64,000 nt of DNA, taken from contig NZ_CP081966.1 in NCBI RefSeq assembly GCF_019823065.1, positions 5,611,501 through 5,675,500 of the forward strand. The letters are read 5' to 3'. Position 1 is the stretch's first letter; every line of letters begins with the position of its first letter. The position numbers and the translations under genes were made by a program. The notes under the pieces were generated by a model that did not search any database, was not told where the DNA came from, and was given only the letters and a program-made list of their open reading frames with translations. Below, piece by piece: positions 15,689 through 22,765 of this stretch. This stretch comes from Pseudomonas mosselii. GTDB lineage: Bacteria; Pseudomonadota; Gammaproteobacteria; Pseudomonadales; Pseudomonadaceae.

Positions 15689-16126
15689 GTGAAACGCTTC
15701 TACAGCCCTACGACGGGGTGCACATACCTTGAGAGTATCCACACGGAGATCCCTGATGATGCTGTCTACATCACTGAAGAGCGCTTTACGACAGTGATCG
15801 CAAACCCTGCGTTGGGGAAGGTGCGCGACCATGACAACCAAGGCCTTCCTGTCCTACGCGACCCTCTCCCGGCTACGGGTACGGACCTGGCAGAAGAGGA
15901 GCGTAGGTGGAGGGACAGTGAGCTGATCTCGGTTGCTTGGCTACGTGATCGCCACCGGGACCAGCTTGACGTCGGCGTGAAACCGACGCTTTCGGCAGAA
16001 CAGTTCACGGAACTGTTGTCGTACATGCAGATACTACGCGACTGGCCAACGGCACCGGGGTTCCCGGCTAGGGAGCACCGCCCGCAGCCGCTGGCGTGGG
16101 TTGCCGAGCAGTTGCAACAAAAATGA
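15689..16126 (+). CDS. Tail fibre assembly chaperone
   Basis: A 145-residue protein directly downstream of the fibre gene, starting at GTG 15689 (GAGGTG ribosome site upstream). It has the usual layout of Pseudomonas fibre assembly proteins: an N-terminal '[25 protein letters not shown]' domain, a charged '[25 protein letters not shown]' helix and a C-terminal '[16 protein letters not shown]' helix. Its job is to aid folding and attachment of the fibre. It is the last phage gene I can recognise. Confidence 0.85.
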   Translation: MKRFYSPTTGCTYLESIHTEIPDDAVYITEERFTTVIANPALGKVRDHDNQGLPVLRDPLPATGTDLAEEERRWRDSELISVAWLRDRHRDQLDVGVKPTLSAEQFTELLSYMQILRDWPTAPGFPAREHRPQPLAWVAEQLQQK

Positions 16127-16214
16127 CAGGGTGGTTCGAGCGCCAGGTAACGTAGGGGATACAATTCTTTTGCATGGATTGCAAAGAGCGAGGATCGTGG
16201 TTTTCTCAGTTTCT

Positions 16215-16240
16215 AGGCCGCGTTTTCTCGCGCGGCATCA
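16215..16240. repeat. Candidate right terminus of the transposable prophage
   Basis: The stretch CCGCGTTTTCTCGCGCGGC (16219-16237) followed by ATCA resembles the right end of Mu, where CGCGTTTTTCGTGCG is followed by CGCTTCA. It also forms a small hairpin (GCCGCG / CGCGGC). The host ribosome site and eutC start follow within 14 bp. The exact boundary and target duplication cannot be fixed without the left end. Confidence 0.45.
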
Positions 16241-16253
16241 CATAGGGATGACC

Positions 16254-17072
16254 ATGGACCGACACACCCCCACCCCAGAGAACCCCTGGCTGGCCCTGCG
16301 CAACCTCACCCCGGCGCGCATCGCCCTCGGCCGCACCGGCATCAGCCTGCCCACCGGCGCCCAGCTGGACTTCCAGTTCGCCCATGCCCAGGCCCGCGAT
16401 GCCGTGCATCTGCCATTCGACCATGTCGGCCTGCGCCAGCAACTCGGCGAGCGCGGCCGCGACAGCCTGCTGCTGCACAGCGCCGCCAGCGACCGCCACC
16501 AGTACCTGCAACGCCCGGATCTTGGCCGGCGCCTGCATGAGGACTCGGCCCAGCGCCTGCGCGAGCACGCCCAGGCCAACCCCGGCGGCGTCGACCTGGC
16601 GATCGTCGTCGCCGATGGGCTGTCGGCGCTGGCCGTGCACCGCCACACCCTGCCCTTCCTGAGCCGTTTCGAGGAGCAGGCCGCCGCCGATGGCTGGAGC
16701 AGCGCTCCGGTGATCCTGGTGGAGCAAGGCCGGGTCGCGGTGGCCGACGAAGTGGGCGAACTGCTTGGCGCGCGCATGACCGTCATGTTGATCGGCGAAC
16801 GCCCAGGCCTGAGTTCACCCGACAGCCTGGGGCTGTACTTCACCTACGCGCCCAAGGTCGGCCTGACCGATGCCTACCGCAACTGCATCTCCAACGTGCG
16901 CCTGGAAGGGCTGAGCTACGGCCTGGCCGCCCACCGCCTGCTGTACCTGATGCGCGAGGCGTGCAGGCGTCAGCTGTCGGGGGTGAATCTGAAGGACGAA
17001 GCGGAGGTCCACAGCATCGACAGTGAAGAATCCGCCGGCAAAAACGGAAACTTCCTACTCGGCGAAGGGTAA
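16254..17072 (+). CDS. eutC: Ethanolamine ammonia-lyase small subunit
   Basis: EutC is the light chain of the adenosylcobalamin-dependent enzyme that converts ethanolamine to acetaldehyde and ammonia. The 272-residue product has the expected length and signature blocks ('[42 protein letters not shown]', '[18 protein letters not shown]', '[20 protein letters not shown]', '[21 protein letters not shown]'). ATG 16254 has AGGG seven bases upstream; ATG 16248 would leave no spacing. eutB should lie just upstream but the prophage is there instead, so eutC is cut off from its normal partner gene and promoter. Whether enough EutC is made is unclear. Confidence 0.93.
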   Translation: MDRHTPTPENPWLALRNLTPARIALGRTGISLPTGAQLDFQFAHAQARDAVHLPFDHVGLRQQLGERGRDSLLLHSAASDRHQYLQRPDLGRRLHEDSAQRLREHAQANPGGVDLAIVVADGLSALAVHRHTLPFLSRFEEQAAADGWSSAPVILVEQGRVAVADEVGELLGARMTVMLIGERPGLSSPDSLGLYFTYAPKVGLTDAYRNCISNVRLEGLSYGLAAHRLLYLMREACRRQLSGVNLKDEAEVHSIDSEESAGKNGNFLLGEG

Positions 17073-17088
17073 AAAACATGTCACGGAA

Positions 17089-17150
17089 GGCGGATTGCGC
17101 TTCTAGCCTGCTTTAGGCAGCATGCCAGAGGACGCTGCAGGCAATCCGCC
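17089..17150. repeat. Inverted repeat in the eutC-GNAT intergenic region
   Basis: Perfect 10-bp arms GGCGGATTGC (17089-17098) and GCAATCCGCC (17141-17150) flank a 42-nt loop. No T-run follows. It may be an intergenic palindrome or part of a weak eutC terminator. Confidence 0.5.
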
Positions 17151-17179
17151 GTATCCCCAATGGACTCAGAGGCCCGCCC

Positions 17180-17638
17180 ATGCGCATCATCCAGGCAACC
17201 TTGGAACACCTCGACCTGCTCACCCCTTTGTTCGTGAAATACCGCGAGTTCTATGGGCAACTGCCTTACCCGGACAGTTCGCGGGCCTTTCTCGAGAAGC
17301 GCCTCAAGCGCAAGGAGTCGATCATCTACCTGGCGCTGCCGGATGACGGCGACGACCGCCTGCTGGGCTTCTGCCAGCTGTATCCGAGCTTCTCCTCGCT
17401 GTCGCTCAAGCGCGTGTGGATCCTCAACGACATCTACGTGGCCGAGGACTCACGCCGCATGCTGGTCGCCGACAACCTGATGCGCGAGGCCAAGAAGATG
17501 GCCAAGCAATCCAACGCCGTGCGAATGCGCGTGTCCACCAGCAGCGACAACGAGGTGGCGCGCAAGACCTATGAATCCATGGGCTTTCGCAAGGACACCG
17601 AGTTCGAGAACTACATCCTGCCGATCAGTCAGGATTGA
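17180..17638 (+). CDS. GNAT family N-acetyltransferase
   Basis: A 152-residue single-domain acetyltransferase. The acetyl-CoA site is visible as 'IYVAEDSRRMLVADNLMREAKKMAKQSNAVRMRVSTSS' (motif A, with R-x-x-x-V/A in place of the usual Q-x-x-G-x-G/A) followed by 'NEVARKTYESMGFRKD' (motif B). The substrate is unknown; small GNATs of this type act on amino groups of proteins, peptides or small molecules. It stands alone between eutC and a REP palindrome and is part of the host core. Confidence 0.85.
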   Translation: MRIIQATLEHLDLLTPLFVKYREFYGQLPYPDSSRAFLEKRLKRKESIIYLALPDDGDDRLLGFCQLYPSFSSLSLKRVWILNDIYVAEDSRRMLVADNLMREAKKMAKQSNAVRMRVSTSSDNEVARKTYESMGFRKDTEFENYILPISQD

Positions 17639-17664
17639 TGCCTGGCGCTCTTGTGCTCGCTGTG

Positions 17665-17708
17665 GGAGCGGTCGTGTGTCGCGATGGGTCGCGACACACG
17701 ACCGCTCC
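17665..17708. repeat. REP-type palindrome
   Basis: Two perfect 20-base arms (GGAGCGGTCGTGTGTCGCGA and its reverse complement) around TGGG, in the 289-bp gap between the GNAT and DedA genes. It carries the GGAGCGG...CGCGA core of Pseudomonas REP elements, also seen at 55.2, 60.4 and 62.5 kb. Strong enough to act as an mRNA stabiliser or weak terminator. Nothing else is apparent in this gap. Confidence 0.8.
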
Positions 17709-17927
17709 TAAAGGAACCGCGTTACAGCAAACGCTCCCCCACGACGCCCAGTGACTCTGTCGTAACGCTCCGCTACAAACTCTCCGGGCACAATCCGGAC
17801 TTCGCCGTATAATCCCCCTCCTGTCATGTGCGAAAAGTTACCCGCCTAGCCGGTAAACCGTCCCCAACCATGGCACTGTCCGTCATCGCGCGCCCGTAGA
17901 AGCGGGTCAAGAACACAGGTGCTGTAC

Positions 17928-18575
17928 ATGGATTTCAACCCGCTGGACCTCATCCTGCATCTCGATGCCTACCTCGACCTGCTGGTCAACAACTACGGTC
18001 CCTGGATCTACGCCATCCTTTTCGCCGTGATCTTCTGCGAGACCGGCCTGGTGGTCATGCCGTTCCTGCCGGGCGACTCGCTGCTGTTCATCGCCGGCGC
18101 CGTGGCCGCCGGTGGCGGCATGGATCCGGTGCTGCTGGCCGGCCTGCTGATGGCCGCGGCGATCCTCGGCGACAGCACCAACTACGTGATCGGGCGCACC
18201 GCAGGCGAACGCCTGTTCCGCAACCCCAACTCGAAGATCTTCCGCCGGGACTACCTGCAGCGCACCCACGAGTTCTACGAACGCCACGGCGGCAAGACCG
18301 TCACCCTGGCGCGCTTCCTGCCGATCCTGCGCACGTTCGCGCCGTTCGTCGCCGGCATCGCCCACATGCACTACCCGCGTTTCCTGGCGTTCAGCGTGGC
18401 CGGCTCGCTGCTATGGGTCGGCGGCCTGGTGACCCTGGGCTACTTCTTCGGCAACGTGCCGTTCATCAAGCAGCACCTGTCGCTGATGGTGGTCGGCATC
18501 ATCATCCTGTCGCTGGTGCCGATGATCCTCGGCCTGCTGCGCGGTCGCTTCGGCCGCACGGCCAAGGCCCACTGA
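17928..18575 (+). CDS. DedA family inner-membrane protein
   Basis: A 215-residue membrane protein with the DedA/SNARE-associated signature: 'PFLPGDSLLFIAGAVAA' and 'ARFLPILRTFAPFVAGIAHMHYPRF', the paired re-entrant elements thought to move polyprenyl or phospholipids across the membrane. The conserved acidic and arginine residues (E of 'IFCETGLVV', D of 'PGDS', R of 'ARF.P..R') are present. ATG 17928 is favoured over GTG 17919 because AGGTG sits six bases ahead. The family supports membrane potential and envelope-stress tolerance; individual roles are redundant. Confidence 0.9.
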   Translation: MDFNPLDLILHLDAYLDLLVNNYGPWIYAILFAVIFCETGLVVMPFLPGDSLLFIAGAVAAGGGMDPVLLAGLLMAAAILGDSTNYVIGRTAGERLFRNPNSKIFRRDYLQRTHEFYERHGGKTVTLARFLPILRTFAPFVAGIAHMHYPRFLAFSVAGSLLWVGGLVTLGYFFGNVPFIKQHLSLMVVGIIILSLVPMILGLLRGRFGRTAKAH

Positions 18576-18582
18576 CCGGCGC

Positions 18583-19398
18583 ATGTGGTCGTTCAGCGCC
18601 TGGCGCCGCCGGCGCACCCTGGCCCGCTATCCAGTCGATCCGCACATGTGGCAGGTGATCCGCGATCGCCTGCCGCTGCTGGACGGCATCAGCGACGATG
18701 AAGACCGCTGGCTGCGTGAAGCCAGCGTGCTGTTCCTGCACGACAAACACCTGACCACCCTGCCGGGCGTCGAGCTGGACGACGAGCAGCGCCTGTTCCT
18801 CGCCGCCCAGGCCCAGCTGCCGCTGCTGCACCTGGGCGAGTTGAACTGGTACCAGGGCTTCCACGAGATCATCCTCTACCCCGACGATTTCAAGAGCCCC
18901 CAGCGCCATCGCGATGCCAGCGGCGTCGAACATGTCTGGGACGCCGAGCACAGCGGCGAGGCCTGGCAGCAGGGCCCGGTGATCCTGGCCTGGCCCGGCG
19001 TGCTGGCCAGCGGCGGCTGGGAAGCCTACAACCTGGTGATCCACGAACTGGCGCACAAGCTGGACATGCTCAACGGCGATGCCAACGGCCTGCCGCCGCT
19101 GCACCACGGCATGCGTGTCGAAGACTGGGCCCAGGCCATGCAACAGGCCTATGACGCGATGAATCGCCAGCTCGATGCCGACCCGGACGCCGAAACGGCC
19201 ATCGACCCCTACGCCGCGGAAAACCCGGCCGAATTCTTCGCCGTTACCAGCGAATACTTCTTCAGCGCCCCCGACCTGCTGCACCAGGCCTGGCCGCAGG
19301 TCTACCAGCAGCTGACGCTGTTCTACCGCCAGGACCCGCTCGAGCGCCTGACGCGACTGCAGGCCGAACACCCGGACTACCGGGAACGCCACGCCTGA
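18583..19398 (+). CDS. mtfA: MtfA-type zinc-dependent peptidase (M90 family)
   Basis: A 271-residue protein with the zinc-peptidase motif HELAH at residues 154-158 and the downstream conserved block '[20 protein letters not shown]', where the Glu is a further zinc ligand. The N-terminal part ('[23 protein letters not shown]') matches MtfA/YeeI. In E. coli MtfA is a cytosolic peptidase that binds the Mlc repressor and so influences glucose uptake. The gene starts eight bases after the dedA stop, so the two are probably co-transcribed. Confidence 0.88.
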   Translation: MWSFSAWRRRRTLARYPVDPHMWQVIRDRLPLLDGISDDEDRWLREASVLFLHDKHLTTLPGVELDDEQRLFLAAQAQLPLLHLGELNWYQGFHEIILYPDDFKSPQRHRDASGVEHVWDAEHSGEAWQQGPVILAWPGVLASGGWEAYNLVIHELAHKLDMLNGDANGLPPLHHGMRVEDWAQAMQQAYDAMNRQLDADPDAETAIDPYAAENPAEFFAVTSEYFFSAPDLLHQAWPQVYQQLTLFYRQDPLERLTRLQAEHPDYRERHA

Positions 19399-19490
19399 AC
19401 GCCCGCACATCAGGCCGGGCGTGGCACCCACCGTGGGAATATGCCTATAATCGCCGCCACTTTTTTGATCAAACACGGGGGCATTGCCCA

Positions 19491-20018
19491 ATGAGCTACA
19501 GCAAGATTCCAGCCGGCAAAGACCTGCCGAACGACATCTACGTCGCCATCGAAATCCCGGCCAACCACGCGCCGATCAAGTACGAGATCGACAAGGACAG
19601 CGATGCCCTGTTCGTCGACCGTTTCATGGCCACCCCGATGTTCTACCCGGCCAACTACGGCTACATCCCCAACACCCTGGCCGACGACGGTGATCCGCTG
19701 GACGTGCTGGTCGTGACCCCGTACCCGGTCGCTCCAGGCTCGGTGATCCGCGCCCGTCCGGTCGGCGTGCTGAACATGACCGACGACGGCGGCGGCGACG
19801 CCAAGGTCATCGCCGTACCGCACGACAAGCTGAGCCAGCTGTACGTCGACGTGAAGGAATACACCGACCTGCCAGCCCTGCTGATCCAGCAGATCGAACA
19901 CTTCTTCGCGAACTACAAGGATCTCGAGAAGGGCAAGTGGGTCAAGATCGAAGGTTGGGAAGGCGCCGACGCCGCCCGCGCCGCGATCACCAAATCGGTC
20001 GCTGCCTACAAGGGCTGA
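19491..20018 (+). CDS. ppa: Inorganic pyrophosphatase
   Basis: The 175-residue family I pyrophosphatase hydrolyses PPi to two phosphates and drives biosynthetic reactions forward. The signature [11 protein letters not shown] is present, with the other metal ligands in '[16 protein letters not shown]' and '[12 protein letters not shown]'. Length and sequence are those of a standard proteobacterial Ppa. It has its own terminator downstream. Confidence 0.97.
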   Translation: MSYSKIPAGKDLPNDIYVAIEIPANHAPIKYEIDKDSDALFVDRFMATPMFYPANYGYIPNTLADDGDPLDVLVVTPYPVAPGSVIRARPVGVLNMTDDGGGDAKVIAVPHDKLSQLYVDVKEYTDLPALLIQQIEHFFANYKDLEKGKWVKIEGWEGADAARAAITKSVAAYKG

Positions 20019-20031
20019 GCCTGAAACACGA

Positions 20032-20057
20032 AAAGCCCTGCTTCTGCAGGGTTTTTT
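20032..20057 (+). terminator. Rho-independent terminator after ppa
   Basis: Stem CCCTGC/GCAGGG with loop TTCT, extended by AA/TT pairs and followed by a run of six T. It begins 14 bases after the ppa stop. Confidence 0.9.
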
Positions 20058-20130
20058 GTGGGCGCTCGCCAAGAGAATCAACCATCACCCAGACATAAAG
20101 CGAAACTTCTCACCTAGTCCTAGGCACCAC

Positions 20131-20200
20131 CCTACAAACCACCATTTTTCCTACAAATTCCCTCGACATCGGGTTGATTCCCACACCGTTCGAGTGCCTA
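20131..20200 (+). promoter_or_regulatory. Promoter region of the S24-type repressor with repeated CCTACAAA
   Basis: CCTACAAA occurs at 20131-20138 and 20150-20157, 19 bases apart, upstream of a TATAGA -10-like hexamer about 15 bases before the start codon. A palindrome CCTAG/TCCTAGG lies just before (20113-20123). These could be self-regulation sites, but no footprint is known to me. Confidence 0.3.
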
Positions 20201-20213
20201 TAGACTCGGCACC

Positions 20214-20912
20214 ATGAAAACATCCGGTGACCGTCTCAAAGCCCTCCTGCTGGAGTGCAACCTGACCCCCTCCGACTTTGCCGCACAGCGCAAAGTTACA
20301 CCGCAACACGTCAACAACTGGTTCAAGCGCGGCGTGCCCCAGGCCCGGCTCGATGAAATCGCCGACCTGTTTTGCGTACGCAGGCGCTGGCTGCGCAGTG
20401 GCGAGGGAGCGAAACATCCGACGCCACTGGCCCCCGCATCACCGGCAACGCCAAACCTGGCCCTGCCGCCGCCGCTGCAAGCCCTTGACACAGATCTGCT
20501 CCACCTGCCATTGCACCAGGTACGGGAAGGCAAACTGATAGCCGTGCCAGGGCACTACCAGCCAATACCCCGGCGAGCCCTGGAGTGCGTGCAGGTCAGC
20601 GCCGAAATGGCCATCTGCCTCGGCATGCCGGGCAACAACATGACACCGCTGCTGCCCCAGGGCGCCCTGTTGGCCATCGACCGCGACTGCACCCGGGTGG
20701 TCGACGGCGAATGCTACGCCCTGCTGCACAACGGCCGCCTGCGGGTACAGCACCTCACCCTTGGCCACAACGGCACGCTGTGCCTGCACAGCCATGACCG
20801 CCTCAACCACCCCAGCGAACGCTATACGGCCTATCAGCGCCGGGTGCAGAGCGTGGAAATCCTCGGCTGGGTGTTCTGGTGGTCAAGCCTGCGCCCGGCA
20901 CGCCCCGCCTGA
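20214..20912 (+). CDS. XRE-family repressor with degenerate S24 (LexA/CI-like) peptidase domain
   Basis: A 232-residue protein with an N-terminal helix-turn-helix (residues ~5-62, 'LTPSDFAAQRKVTPQHVNNWFKRG') and a C-terminal S24-type domain (~110-225). In active LexA/CI/PrtR proteins the nucleophilic Ser lies in G-D-S-M; here the motif is GNNM (140-143), with Asn in the Ser position. The catalytic Lys of V-K-R-L is replaced by Gln (VQHL, Q179). Self-cleavage should therefore not occur, and the protein is probably a constitutive dimeric repressor not released by RecA. Such CI-like proteins are common as host regulators in Pseudomonas; the target is unknown. Confidence 0.85.
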   Translation: MKTSGDRLKALLLECNLTPSDFAAQRKVTPQHVNNWFKRGVPQARLDEIADLFCVRRRWLRSGEGAKHPTPLAPASPATPNLALPPPLQALDTDLLHLPLHQVREGKLIAVPGHYQPIPRRALECVQVSAEMAICLGMPGNNMTPLLPQGALLAIDRDCTRVVDGECYALLHNGRLRVQHLTLGHNGTLCLHSHDRLNHPSERYTAYQRRVQSVEILGWVFWWSSLRPARPA

Positions 20913-21110
20913 AGCACCTCACTTTTTGCTGGGCATGTGTCGCACACACGGGTATGCTACGCCGCACATCATGCCCCCTGATGGTGCAAGCCGCATTCCA
21001 GAGGGCCTGGCGACGCCTCACACAGCCGTCCGCCATCTTTTTCAGGCCATGTTGCCAACCGTTTAAGGCGGTTGCGGCTTATCAAAAATGAGCCAAGACC
21101 GTCCCCGAGA

Positions 21111-21134
21111 AGCCGGCCACAAGCCGGCTTTTTA
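21111..21134 (+). terminator. Rho-independent terminator between the repressor and tetR genes
   Basis: Stem AGCCGGC/GCCGGCT around a 5-nt loop, followed by TTTTT. It overlaps the last bases of the convergent tetR gene. It ends forward transcription from the repressor gene; the ~200 bp between the repressor stop and this terminator holds nothing else I can recognise. Confidence 0.8.
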
Positions 21135-21911
21135 ATTCCTGTCGATTTCTCCAAGATGGCTCGCCCCGACGCCGGCGATCTGCTGTGGCAGGCTGGCCAA
21201 CACCGGCCTCAAAAGCATACGTGGCCGGTTCTCGCTACCCCGATAGCGCTCAGCCATGCCTTCGGCACTTGGCATCGCGCCGCCATGCAAAGCCATGAAC
21301 ATCGCCACGACCTCACGCACATGCGCTTCGGCGTACTCCCCCTGCAACGGTGCGCACAGGCCGATCAGTACGCGAAAATAGTCGTCCCCCTTGAGCAGAC
21401 AGAAGAAGCGCTTCGCCGACGCCTGCGCATCCTCGACACGCAGACGGCCAGCAAGCGACGCACGCATCAGCAACTTGGTCATCTCCTTGAGCATATGCTG
21501 TGCGCCTGCCTCGTAGAACATGCAGGCCAGTTTTGGCTCCTGACGGGCCATCGCCACGATAATGCGTTGCAGCGACACCGCCTCGCTGCTGCAAATGAGG
21601 TCCAGGTACTTGCCCCCGATCTTGAGCAGAACCGACTCGATACTGGCATGTGGCGAAAACTCGAACAGCCGCTCAGGCAGTTGTTCGTCACACTTGGCCG
21701 TGATGGCTGCCGAAAACAACGTCGCCTTGTCACTGTAATGGTTGTACACCGTCAGCTTCGAGACCCCCGCCTCGGCGGCGATCGCATCCATGCTGCTACC
21801 CTCGTAGCCTTTGCTCAGAAAGAGGCGCTTCGCCGCTTCAAGGACCGCCTTGCGCTTCGCTTGATCCTTGGGACGACCTGATCTACTCACCATCACCGGT
21901 TGTTTGGACAT
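21132..21911 (-). CDS. TetR/AcrR family transcriptional regulator (probable cluster regulator)
   Basis: A 259-residue TetR-type repressor. The N-terminal DNA-binding domain is clear ('AVLEAAKRLFLSKGYEGSSMDAIAAEAGVSKLTVYNHYSDKATLFSAAI'), with a C-terminal ligand domain of the AefR-like type. A second in-frame Met at residue 7 could also serve as start. It is the most distal gene of a long minus-strand cluster whose promoter at 37820-37890 has two dyads of the sort TetR dimers bind. A related AT-rich sequence (GTTTAGTTTTAAG, 21931-21943) lies just upstream of its own start. Control of the cluster in response to its product or a precursor is an inference. Confidence 0.85.
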   Translation of the reverse strand: MSKQPVMVSRSGRPKDQAKRKAVLEAAKRLFLSKGYEGSSMDAIAAEAGVSKLTVYNHYSDKATLFSAAITAKCDEQLPERLFEFSPHASIESVLLKIGGKYLDLICSSEAVSLQRIIVAMARQEPKLACMFYEAGAQHMLKEMTKLLMRASLAGRLRVEDAQASAKRFFCLLKGDDYFRVLIGLCAPLQGEYAEAHVREVVAMFMALHGGAMPSAEGMAERYRGSENRPRMLLRPVLASLPQQIAGVGASHLGEIDRN

Positions 21912-21944
21912 CTGATTTCCATACCATTCTTGTTTAGTTTTAAG

Positions 21945-21990
21945 ATGACTGGCCCCCTCCAGCCCGCATTGCTGCGAGCCGGCCAGTCAT
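21945..21990. repeat. Inverted repeat upstream of tetR
   Basis: Perfect 10-bp arms ATGACTGGCC and GGCCAGTCAT around a 26-nt spacer in the 128-bp gap between the GST stop and the tetR start. On the minus strand it precedes the tetR ribosome site and is not followed by a T-run, so an attenuator or operator is as likely as a terminator. Confidence 0.4.
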
Positions 21991-22039
21991 GTGTTGCAGG
22001 CTATGACGGCCAGGTCGGTGACCAGGCAGCCGGCAAGGC

Positions 22040-22732
22040 TCAGTGCACGAACAATCGCTGCCCTTGCTGTGCATAGGTTTCGGCGGCCACGGCCGTGCGG
22101 CCGGCACCGAAGACATCGCTGATATCGAACGGCACTTTCACGCCACGTTGCGCTGCGGGACGCTGCTCAATCGCCGCGAGCCAGCGCCGCAGGTTCGGCA
22201 GGTCCTGTACCTCGACACCCGCCCACTCGTGACCACGGGCCCAGCACCAGTTGGCGATATCGGCAATGCTGTAGTCACCAGCCAGGAACTCATGCTCCGC
22301 CAGTCGTCTGTCGAGCACAGCCAACAGTCGCTTGCTCTCGGCCTGATAGCGAGCGATCACGCTGGGAATGCGTTCTGGAAAGTACCGGTTGAAGACGTTG
22401 GCTTGGCCCATCATCGGGCCGACACCGCCCATCTGGAACATCAACCACTGCATTACCGTCGAACGTGCCTTGGTTTCCTCGGGCAGAAGAGCACCGTGCT
22501 TCTGGGCCAGATAGACCAAGATCGCGCCAGACTCGAAGACGCAGAAGTCCTCTGCATCATGATCGACGATCACCGGAATACGGCCGTTGGGGTTCAACGC
22601 CTTGAATGCTTCGCTCTCCTGCTCCCGTGCGGCAAGGTCCACCAGAATGGTCCGGTAGGGGGCGGCGAGCTCTTCCAGCATCACCGAGACCTTCCAACCG
22701 TTTGGCGTGGCGTAGGTGTAAAAGTCAATCAT
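22040..22732 (-). CDS. Glutathione S-transferase (YfcG/Ure2p-like)
   Basis: A 230-residue GST with the N-terminal thioredoxin-like domain ('[22 protein letters not shown]', '[11 protein letters not shown]', '[14 protein letters not shown]') and the all-helical C-terminal domain ('[19 protein letters not shown]'). The TPNGWKV start is the pattern of YfcG-type disulfide-bond oxidoreductases, in which Thr/Asn bind glutathione. It lies 33 bp after the RND gene and probably shares its transcript. In the cluster it could conjugate, isomerise or protect a reactive intermediate. Confidence 0.88.
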   Translation of the reverse strand: MIDFYTYATPNGWKVSVMLEELAAPYRTILVDLAAREQESEAFKALNPNGRIPVIVDHDAEDFCVFESGAILVYLAQKHGALLPEETKARSTVMQWLMFQMGGVGPMMGQANVFNRYFPERIPSVIARYQAESKRLLAVLDRRLAEHEFLAGDYSIADIANWCWARGHEWAGVEVQDLPNLRRWLAAIEQRPAAQRGVKVPFDISDVFGAGRTAVAAETYAQQGQRLFVH

Positions 22733-22765
22733 CGGTCAAGTCCTCGAACAGATCGTCTGGCTAAG

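Larger units (their letters stand above)
1..16240. mobile_element. Right portion of a BcepMu-like transposable prophage
   Basis: The order protease/scaffold, major capsid, DUF2190, gp36, gp37, sheath, tube, tail chaperone, tape measure, U, X, D, V, W, J, I, fibre, fibre assembly is visible in one transcriptional direction. Mu-family head genes joined to P2-family tail genes is the arrangement known from BcepMu-type transposable phages. The left half (transposase, regulation, lysis, terminase, portal) lies outside the window. The right limit is inferred from loss of phage genes after 16126 and a Mu-end-like sequence just before eutC. A defective prophage or tailocin cannot be excluded from this half, but capsid genes are present, which argues against a pure tailocin. 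Confidence 0.85.

Noticed and set aside
1..16126. R-type tailocin (pyocin) instead of a prophage
   Set aside because: Capsid, protease/scaffold and head-connector genes are present, which tailocin clusters lack.
16101..16253. Longer N-terminus for eutC starting at 16101
   Set aside because: The extra 50 residues run through the presumed phage end and do not resemble EutC; a proper ribosome site supports ATG 16254.
17122..17346. Alternative frame over the start of the GNAT gene
   Set aside because: Pro/His-rich, with no ribosome site, and overlaps the well-supported acetyltransferase.
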